From NCBI GenBank assembly GCA_035707825.1, contig DASSTR010000005.1:1-26721 (forward strand): DNA of 26,721 nucleotides, given 5' to 3'. Position numbers and translations under genes: made by a program. Source of the stretch: VRUE01 sp035707825. GTDB lineage: Bacteria; Actinomycetota; Thermoleophilia; Solirubrobacterales; 70-9. This document shows, one piece after another, positions 21,126 through 26,721 of this stretch; the stretch's first letter is position 1, and every line of letters starts with the position of its first letter. Below the pieces are notes generated by a model that was not told the origin of the DNA, searched no databases, and saw only the letters and a list, made by a program, of their open reading frames with translations.

Positions 21126-21883
21126 ACGCAGGTCGGCCTCTCCGTTTCGCCGAGCGAGCGGAGCTTGCCGTCGGAGCCCACCTCGTAGCCGATCGGGCTG
21201 GCGCTGGGCGGGATTGCGGCTTTCTTTCCGTCGATTCGCATCTCGATCTCCCCGTTGCCGAAGGAGACGGTGAAGCTACCGGAGTGGAAGGGCCCCTCTT
21301 CCGCCCCCGCTTCCAGAACCTCTCCGTCGACCAGCGGCTGCCCCCCGGCGTCGAGGAGGCAGACCCAGATTTCACCGGTAGTGGCGAGTCGCAGGGAGAC
21401 GTCGGGCGCCGCCCGCTCCCCGGGGGACGAATGCCCCGACTTGTGGCCGCCGCCTGAACCGGCCTGGGTAGCCCCCCGATCGCCGCCGCCTCCCTGGCTG
21501 AGCAGAACGATCGCGACCAGCAGCGCCAGCAGCCCCACCGAGACGAGCACGGCTTTCAGGGCGCCGCCGGGCCACGGCACCGAGAAGGAGGGACCGCCGC
21601 GCCGATGCCCGCCCACCGGCTCCGGGGGCGCCTGCGGGCGCGGGGCGGGTTCGGACTGATGTCGGTAATCCTCGGACAGACGCTCCCCGTCGAGGCCGAG
21701 ATAGCCGGCATAGGTGCGGATGAAGCCTCGGGTGTAGGCGCCGCCGGGCAGCGCGCCCCATTCTTCGTTCTCCATCGCCCGCAGGTAGCGCGCGCGGATC
21801 TTGATCGCAGCCTCGACCTCGGCGAGGTCGATACCGCGCCGGTTGCGCGCCTCTCGCAGGGTCGCCCCGATGCCGGTTTGCAC
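21122..21883 (-). CDS. RodZ-like helix-turn-helix membrane protein (HTH_25 + DUF4115)
   Basis: The 253-aa protein starts with a helix-turn-helix of the RodZ/HTH_25 type (about 4-70: LREARNRRGIDLAEVEAAIKI, then RYLRAMENEEW and GAYTRGFIRTYAGYLGLD). A Pro-rich linker, one membrane helix (about 109-129), a Gly/Ser linker and an extracytoplasmic DUF4115 beta domain (about 155-245) follow. In rod-shaped bacteria RodZ links MreB to the membrane; here a cell-shape or regulatory role is inferred. The start is a GTG. AGGAG lies only 1 nt before it, and a CACAAT 6 nt before suggests a leaderless transcript instead. It lies between ftsK and cinA and overlaps cinA by 4 nt. Confidence 0.88.
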   Translation of the reverse strand: MQTGIGATLREARNRRGIDLAEVEAAIKIRARYLRAMENEEWGALPGGAYTRGFIRTYAGYLGLDGERLSEDYRHQSEPAPRPQAPPEPVGGHRRGGPSFSVPWPGGALKAVLVSVGLLALLVAIVLLSQGGGGDRGATQAGSGGGHKSGHSSPGERAAPDVSLRLATTGEIWVCLLDAGGQPLVDGEVLEAGAEEGPFHSGSFTVSFGNGEIEMRIDGKKAAIPPSASPIGYEVGSDGKLRSLGETERPTCV

Positions 21884-21938
21884 GCTCCTATTGTGGCTCT
21901 ATCTGCGTCAAGCGGGTGTAGACGAGCCGAAGTCGGGC

Positions 21939-21961
21939 CGGGGAGCGCCCTCCGGCTCCCC
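21939..21961 (-). terminator. Hairpin terminator candidate after ftsK
   Basis: GGGGAGC (21940-21946) and GCTCCCC (21955-21961) form a perfect 7-bp stem with an 8-nt loop in the ftsK-rodZ gap, about 20 nt after the ftsK stop. No T-run follows, so it may be a weak terminator or an RNA-processing hairpin. Confidence 0.45.
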
Positions 21962-21979
21962 CGAGGCTTTGCAGGGGAT

Positions 21980-24175
21980 TTACTCCGCCGCGTCGGTATC
22001 GGCGCCGACCGGCGCCGCGTCCCCACCGCCGGAAAGCACCCGGGAGAGGTCGGCCTCGGTGATCAGCACCTGGCGCGGCTTGGAGCCCTCGTAGCCGGAG
22101 ATGACGCCGCGGCGCTCGAGCATGTCGATCAGGCGGCCGGCCCGTGTGTAGCCGACCCGCAGGCGGCGCTGGACCATCGAGACGGAGGCCGTTTCGGTCT
22201 GGACGACGAGCCTGATCGCCTCGTCGAGGAGGTCGTCGCTATCGGGGTCGAAGTCGCCCTCGCCCCCGTCCTCGCCGGCCTCCTCACGCGTCTCGAGCAG
22301 CTCCTCCTCGAATTCGGGTTCGCCCTGCTTGGCCCAGTGGCCGGTAATCCGGGCGATCTCCTCCTCGGTGATGAAGGCGCCCTGGATGCGCTGCAGCTTC
22401 GAGGTCCCGGCGCCGCGGAAGAGCATGTCGCCCTGTCCCAGCAGGGCCTCCGCCCCACCCTGGTCGAGGATCACCCGGGAATCCGTCTGCGAGGAGACGG
22501 CAAAGGCGATTCGCGAGGGGATATTGACCTTGATCGTGCCGGTGATGATGTCGGTCGAGGGACGCTGGGTCGCAAGGACCAGATGGATGCCGGTGGCCCG
22601 CGACTTCTGGGCCAGGCGGATGATCGAGTCCTCGACTTCGGCCGGGGCGACCATCATCAGGTCCGCGAGCTCGTCGATCACGCAGAGGATGTGGGGCAGC
22701 GGCGCCTCGCCCTGCTTGGCGCGGACGCGGTTGAGCTCGGCGAGGTTGCGGGCGCGCGCCTCGCTCATGATCCCGTAGCGGCTCTCCATCTCGACGATCA
22801 GGTTGGAGAGGACGTTGGCGGCCAGGCGCGGCGAGGTCACGACCGGCGTCAGCAGATGGGGCACGTTCTCGTAATGGTTGAGCTCGACCTGCTTGGGGTC
22901 GACGAGGACGAGGCGGACCTCGTTGGGCGAGGCCTGCATCAGGATCGAGGAGAGGATCGCGTTCACGCAGCCCGACTTGCCCGAGCCCGTGGTGCCGGCG
23001 ACGAGGACGTGGGGCATCTTCGCCAGGTCGGTCCAGACGGCGTTGCCGTCGATCCCCTTGCCCAGCCAGGCGACCAGAGGCGATGTCTTCTCCGGCCGGC
23101 CGGCGTAGATGTCGCCGAGGCGGACCATCTTGCGGCTCCGGTTGGGGACCTCCACCCCCACTGCCTGCTTGCCGGGGATCGGCGCCAGGATGCGGATGTC
23201 GGTCGAGGCGAGCGCGTAGGCGAGGTCGTTCTGAAGCTCGGTGACTTTCTTGACCTTCGTCCCCGGCGCCAGGCGGAGCTCGAAGCGGGAGACGTGAGGG
23301 CCGCTGACGACGCCGACGATCTTCGCCTCGACCCCGAAGTGACCAAGCGTTTCGACCAGCTTCTGACCAACCGCTTGGTGATCGCGTGGATCGGGGCCGC
23401 TGTCGGCCCTCCCCTTCTCGAGCGCCTTGGCGGGCGGCGGGCGGTAGGCGATCTCCTCGGAGGTGGTTACGCCGCGCTTGCCGCCCATCGGTGTGAGCGC
23501 CGCCTGCCGCGAGGTCGAGTCGGTGCCTACGCCAAGCCCCTCCTCGGTGCGCACCTCGACGTCGTAGGCAGAGGCCGGGGCCTCTGCGGAGGGCTCCGGG
23601 TCGCCGCCGAGGTCGAACTCCGACGTCTCGGGCTCCGGCTCCTCTTCCTCTTCGACGAGGGCCACCGTCGGCTCGAGGTCGTCCTCCTCCGGATAGGTGC
23701 TCATCACGTCGGTCTCGCCGATTTGCGTCTCCGCCTCGAAGGAGAAGGGCTTCTCCCCGCGCCTCTCCTCACGCTTCTCCTCGCGGCTCTTGATCGCCGT
23801 CTGGGCGGCACTGGTGCCGCCGGCGAAGAGGCGCCGCAGACCGCGCCCGAAGCCGCGCAGGATGGCCGAGATCGAGGTGCCGGTCACGAGGACCACGCCG
23901 ACCGCGATCATGAAGATGGTGGCGATGCGGGCGCCCACATCGCCCAGCAGGTAGGTCAGCGCGGTCTCGCAGCCGTTGCCCATCTTGCCGCCGTCCCAAC
24001 CGAAGAAGAGGACGAAGACGAAGAAGGCCCCGGCGGCGATCAGGAAGAGCCCGATCAGGTCAAGGTGGCGCTGCCCGATGCCCTCGCCCAGCTGGGGACG
24101 AGGTACGCGGGGCCGGCTTTTTGCCTTCCCTTTGGCACGCCGCGCGGGCGCGCCTCGCTTCTTGCGCACGAACAT
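21980..24175 (-). CDS. ftsK: DNA translocase FtsK
   Basis: The 731-aa protein couples chromosome segregation to division. A basic N-terminus is followed by only about two clear membrane helices (38-58 and 82-99), where four are usual, and a charged Glu-rich linker (about 125-240). The motor then has an alpha domain (about 265-365) and a RecA-like beta domain with Walker A GTTGSGKS (394-401) and Walker B ILCVIDELADLMM (496-508). The C-terminal winged-helix gamma domain (about 650-715: VQRRLRVGYTRAGRLIDMLE) should read KOPS-like sequences. The ATG has no evident ribosome-binding site or -10 box. The divergent two-component system begins 107 nt away. Confidence 0.96.
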   Translation of the reverse strand: MFVRKKRGAPARRAKGKAKSRPRVPRPQLGEGIGQRHLDLIGLFLIAAGAFFVFVLFFGWDGGKMGNGCETALTYLLGDVGARIATIFMIAVGVVLVTGTSISAILRGFGRGLRRLFAGGTSAAQTAIKSREEKREERRGEKPFSFEAETQIGETDVMSTYPEEDDLEPTVALVEEEEEPEPETSEFDLGGDPEPSAEAPASAYDVEVRTEEGLGVGTDSTSRQAALTPMGGKRGVTTSEEIAYRPPPAKALEKGRADSGPDPRDHQAVGQKLVETLGHFGVEAKIVGVVSGPHVSRFELRLAPGTKVKKVTELQNDLAYALASTDIRILAPIPGKQAVGVEVPNRSRKMVRLGDIYAGRPEKTSPLVAWLGKGIDGNAVWTDLAKMPHVLVAGTTGSGKSGCVNAILSSILMQASPNEVRLVLVDPKQVELNHYENVPHLLTPVVTSPRLAANVLSNLIVEMESRYGIMSEARARNLAELNRVRAKQGEAPLPHILCVIDELADLMMVAPAEVEDSIIRLAQKSRATGIHLVLATQRPSTDIITGTIKVNIPSRIAFAVSSQTDSRVILDQGGAEALLGQGDMLFRGAGTSKLQRIQGAFITEEEIARITGHWAKQGEPEFEEELLETREEAGEDGGEGDFDPDSDDLLDEAIRLVVQTETASVSMVQRRLRVGYTRAGRLIDMLERRGVISGYEGSKPRQVLITEADLSRVLSGGGDAAPVGADTDAAE

Positions 24176-24268
24176 AGAGCGTCGTTCGACGCCCAGAGCC
24201 GCTCCCCTGCGCCGCCCCCGGCAACTAAATTCGCGCTAAAAGCGGCCTGGGATTGGGATTTGCAGGGC

Positions 24269-24274
24269 TAACAT
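24269..24274 (+). promoter_or_regulatory. -10 box (TAACAT) of the response regulator operon
   Basis: TAACAT lies 8 nt before the ATG at 24283. GGAAGGG between them touches the start codon, too close to be a normal ribosome-binding site. No clear -35 box. Confidence 0.4.
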
Positions 24275-24282
24275 CGGAAGGG

Positions 24283-24978
24283 ATGCTGAGCGCTGAAACC
24301 GATCTGGCGACCGCGCGGGTGCTCGTCGTCGAGGACGACGCCGAGATCGCCGATGTCCTGCGCCGCTCCCTTCGCAAGGAGGGATACGAGGTCCGCGCCT
24401 CCGCCGACGGCGTCGAGGCCCTCGAGGCGGCCTCGGCCTTCGCGCCCGATCTGGTCGTCCTCGACCTCGGATTGCCGCGGCTCGACGGGATCGAGGTCTG
24501 CCGCCGCCTGCGCGCCGAGAGCGACGTGCCGATCCTGATGCTGACCGCGCGGGCGGAGACCGAGGAGCGCGTCGGCGGCCTCGACAGCGGCGCCGACGAC
24601 TACCTCGTCAAGCCATTCGAGCGCCGCGAGCTGTTGGCGAGGATCCGTGCCCTGCTGCGCCGGCGTCCACCCCGGGGGGCCGCCTCGCTGCAGGTCGGCG
24701 ACCTGGTCCTCAACCCCGACAGCCGCGAGGTGCGGCGCGGCGAGCGCGAGATCGAGCTGACGAACCGCCAGTTCGAGCTGCTCGAATACCTGATGCGCAA
24801 CGCCCGCCTGGTCGTCTCCCGCGAGCGCCTGCTCGAGGAGGTCTGGGGATATGACCCGATGGCGGCGACCAACACGATCGACGTCTTCATCTCCGCCCTG
24901 CGCCGCAAGCTCGAGGCTGGGGACGAGCCGCGCCTCCTGCACACCAAACGGGGCGCCGGCTACGTGCTGAAGGACTAG
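24283..24978 (+). CDS. OmpR/PhoB-family response regulator
   Basis: The 231-aa protein has a receiver domain (about 12-125) with the acidic pocket Glu17/Asp18/Asp19, phospho-acceptor Asp61 (VVLDLGLPRLDG), Thr88 and Lys110 (YLVKPFE). A C-terminal winged-helix DNA-binding domain follows (about 138-231: LTNRQFELLEYLM, then RERLLEEVWGYD and HTKRGAGYVLKD). It should bind direct repeats near target promoters when phosphorylated by the histidine kinase 3 nt downstream. The ATG was chosen because TAACAT lies 8 nt before it and the receiver starts soon after; the frame is open 10 codons further upstream. Confidence 0.95.
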   Translation: MLSAETDLATARVLVVEDDAEIADVLRRSLRKEGYEVRASADGVEALEAASAFAPDLVVLDLGLPRLDGIEVCRRLRAESDVPILMLTARAETEERVGGLDSGADDYLVKPFERRELLARIRALLRRRPPRGAASLQVGDLVLNPDSREVRRGEREIELTNRQFELLEYLMRNARLVVSRERLLEEVWGYDPMAATNTIDVFISALRRKLEAGDEPRLLHTKRGAGYVLKD

Positions 24979-24981
24979 TCG

Positions 24982-26517
24982 ATGAGGCTGCGGCTTCCCA
25001 AACCCCGGCGGCTTCCCGACCGCCTGCGCCCTCGCAGCTGGCCGGTGCGCTGGCGGCTTGCGGCGGTGTCCACGGTGCTGACCCTGGCGATCCTCGTCGT
25101 CTTCGGCGTCGTCGTCGGCAAGGTCGCAAGCGAACGAATCCGCGGCGACTTCGACAACGAAGTGCGCAGCGCGGCCCGCACCCTGGCCACCGAAGTGCAG
25201 GTCGTCTACACACCGGTGGGCGGCGTCCTCCAGCGGGCCCCCCACATCAGCGACTTCCTGCTTCCCGATGACACGGCGGCGCGGGTATTCGACGTCAACG
25301 GCACCTACATCGAAGGCGCCGGCAGGACGGGGTCGCTGGGAAAGCCGAAGATCGGCCTTTTCACCCACGACGAGATGCGGGTGGCGACAGACCAGCTCAG
25401 CGACAGCAGTGGGACGGCGACCGGCTACCTGCAGTTCGGGCGCAGCCTCGAGAACGTCGACGCGACCGTCCATCGACTCTGGCTGCTGATCGGCGTCGGA
25501 GTATTCGTCGGCACCCTGCTTGCGAGCCTGGCCGGGCTGACGATCGCCAACCGCGCGATGCGGCCGATCTCGACGCTGACCGCGACCGCGCGCCAGGTCG
25601 CCGATACGGGCGACCCCTCCCGCCACATGCCCGAGCCCAAGGCAAACGACGAGGTCGGGGAACTGACGCTCACCCTGGAGCAGATGCTGCGCTCCCTGGA
25701 TGCCGCCCGCGCCGAGCGCGAGGAGGCGATGCACCGGCAGCGCGAGTTCGTCGCCGACGCCTCTCACGAGCTGCGCACGCCGCTGACGAGCGTGATCGCC
25801 AACCTCGAGCTGCTGCAGGCCTCGCTACAGAGCCCAGAACAGGAGGAGAACCGCACCATCGCCGACTCCGCCCTGCGCTCCTCGCAGCGGATGAGCCGGC
25901 TGGTCGCCGACCTGCTGCTGCTCGCCCGCAGCGACGCCGGCAGGGCCAGCACCCACGCTCGCTGCGACCTCGCCGAGGTGGTCCTCGACGCCGCCGCCGA
26001 GGCCACTCCGGCGATCGGCGACCGGCAGCTGCGGCTCGGGGACGTCTCCCCCGTCCATATCGAGGGCAGCTCCGACGAGCTGCATCGCCTGGTGCTCAAC
26101 CTGCTCGACAACGCCGGGCGCCACACGCCGCCCGGGACGACGATCGAGCTGCGGCTCTACGCCGAGGGCGGCGACGCTGTGCTGGAGGTCGCCGACGACG
26201 GCCCCGGCATCCAGCCGGAGCTGCGCGAGCACATCTTCGACCGCTTCGTGCGCGGCGACGGCTCGGCCGACGTCGCGATCGGGCCCGGAACGGGCCTCGG
26301 CCTCGCCATCGTCCGCGCCGTCGCCACCTCCCACAACGGCACCACCGAAGCAGCTGCTTCGAAGCAGGGCGGTGCTCTGTTCCGCGTCCGCCTACCCCTA
26401 GCCGACGTCGATGGGGCGGGTGTCCCCGGGGTTGGTCGGCTTCGCAGCTCGGAGGCTTCTGAGGGGAAGATCCCTACTTATTCCCCGGCCGAGCCCTCCC
26501 CCCGAAGAAGCGCGTAG
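24982..26517 (+). CDS. Sensor histidine kinase (HAMP-HisKA-HATPase)
   Basis: The 511-aa sensor has TM1 (about 26-48), an extracytoplasmic region of about 115 residues of unknown ligand, TM2 (about 166-188), HAMP (189-241), HisKA with phospho-accepting His262 (DASHELRTPLTS), and HATPase with Asn377 (NLLDNAGRHTP), DDGPGI (405-410) and GTGLGLAIV (437-445). The catalytic domain ends near residue 473. The last ~38 residues are a low-complexity Gly/Ser/Pro tail not expected in the family, and their DNA contains a nested hairpin. AAGGA 7 nt before the ATG is a good ribosome-binding site inside the end of the response regulator gene. The signal sensed is unknown. Confidence 0.95.
   Translation: MRLRLPKPRRLPDRLRPRSWPVRWRLAAVSTVLTLAILVVFGVVVGKVASERIRGDFDNEVRSAARTLATEVQVVYTPVGGVLQRAPHISDFLLPDDTAARVFDVNGTYIEGAGRTGSLGKPKIGLFTHDEMRVATDQLSDSSGTATGYLQFGRSLENVDATVHRLWLLIGVGVFVGTLLASLAGLTIANRAMRPISTLTATARQVADTGDPSRHMPEPKANDEVGELTLTLEQMLRSLDAARAEREEAMHRQREFVADASHELRTPLTSVIANLELLQASLQSPEQEENRTIADSALRSSQRMSRLVADLLLLARSDAGRASTHARCDLAEVVLDAAAEATPAIGDRQLRLGDVSPVHIEGSSDELHRLVLNLLDNAGRHTPPGTTIELRLYAEGGDAVLEVADDGPGIQPELREHIFDRFVRGDGSADVAIGPGTGLGLAIVRAVATSHNGTTEAAASKQGGALFRVRLPLADVDGAGVPGVGRLRSSEASEGKIPTYSPAEPSPRRSA
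26447..26494. terminator. Nested hairpin within the 3' end of the kinase gene
   Basis: GCTCGG (26447-26452) pairs with CCGAGC (26489-26494), and inside it GGGGAA (26463-26468) pairs with TTCCCC (26481-26486). It lies after the conserved kinase core and near the convergent RNase J 3' end, so it could terminate either transcript. No T-run follows. Confidence 0.35.
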
Positions 26518-26566
26518 AGCAAGAAGGGGGCCTGCCCCGGGGACAGCTCTTCCGGTTGGCGCCCGA

Positions 26567-26721
26567 CTAGACCTCAACGACGACAGGAAGGATCATCGGC
26601 CGGCGGCGAAGTTTGTCGTAGACGAACCTGGCCACCGCGTCGTGGAGGTCTTCCTGGATCAGGTGGAGCTCCCGGGTGCCGGCCTCGGCCGCCTCCTCGA
26701 GCGAGTCCTCGGCGACGTCCT
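26567..26721 (-). CDS. rnj: RNase J, C-terminal fragment (runs off the window)
   Basis: Only the last 51 codons are present. The translation contains LHLIQEDLHDAVARFVY and ends RRRPMILPVVVEV before a TAG stop. This is the characteristic C-terminus of ribonuclease J, a metallo-beta-lactamase/beta-CASP enzyme with 5' exo- and endonuclease activity in mRNA decay. The catalytic domain lies outside the window. An rnj gene near ftsK is common in actinobacteria; here the two-component system separates them. It is convergent with the kinase gene. Confidence 0.85.
   Translation of the reverse strand, partial: DVAEDSLEEAAEAGTRELHLIQEDLHDAVARFVYDKLRRRPMILPVVVEV

Noticed and set aside
21605..24271. An 888-codon plus-strand reading frame opposite ftsK
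   Set aside because: It mirrors the ftsK and rodZ coding frames. FtsK has full domain content, while the plus-strand product has no recognisable motif.
1..26721. CRISPR arrays, tRNA/rRNA genes, insertion sequences, integrase or prophage genes
   Set aside because: No regularly spaced repeats, transposase or integrase motifs, or RNA-gene signatures were seen. Gene content is housekeeping and composition is uniform apart from short intergenic patches.

Overview
This is a GC-rich, gene-dense chromosomal window from a Gram-positive-type actinobacterium. I infer the class Thermoleophilia (Solirubrobacterales-like). The reasons are base composition, protein style, GTG/TTG starts, TANNNT -10 boxes set 6-8 nt before start codons, and a recognisable actinobacterial backbone ftsK - (rodZ-like) - cinA - recA - miaB - miaA - dapF - hflX. 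There are no rRNA, tRNA, insertion-sequence, phage or CRISPR signals, and no gene-free stretch reaches 300 bases.

Layout. 81-1228: a secreted DUF4232 protein and a divergent small unknown. 1360-5029 (minus strand): an envelope, redox and folding block running from a membrane-anchored cyclophilin through PrxQ/BCP peroxiredoxin, an alpha/beta hydrolase, a PRC-barrel-like protein and a VKOR-type disulfide oxidoreductase to a DsbA-like thioredoxin; most junctions overlap or are very short. 5070-9332 (plus): a short methyltransferase, a lipid kinase, then murT - SAM methyltransferase - gatD. From the kinase onward every junction is a stop/start overlap. MurT/GatD amidate the D-Glu of lipid II. 9364-11113 (minus): hflX and dut. 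11160-13006 (plus): an extended SDR and a metallo-beta-lactamase-fold hydrolase.

13027-24175 (minus): dapL, dapF, miaA, miaB, a membrane-anchored cupredoxin, recA, thpR, cinA, a RodZ-like protein and ftsK. The cell-wall (DAP), tRNA A37 modification, recombination and division genes sit together here. 24283-26517 (plus): a response regulator/histidine kinase pair between ftsK and the 3' end of an RNase J gene, which runs off the right edge on the minus strand.

Most notable observations: (1) the DapF homologue has lost both catalytic cysteines (Glu79, Ser220), although it sits beside an LL-DAP aminotransferase; (2) MiaA is short, with an in-frame gap where the tRNA-contact segment should be; (3) miaB is bracketed by two long imperfect hairpins, each made by an inverted copy of the preceding gene's 3' end; (4) a recurrent leaderless promoter pattern (often TAGGCT-N7-ATG) fronts about a dozen genes, and at three junctions the TAG stop of the upstream gene is also the start of the -10 box; (5) a methyltransferase is embedded between murT and gatD.
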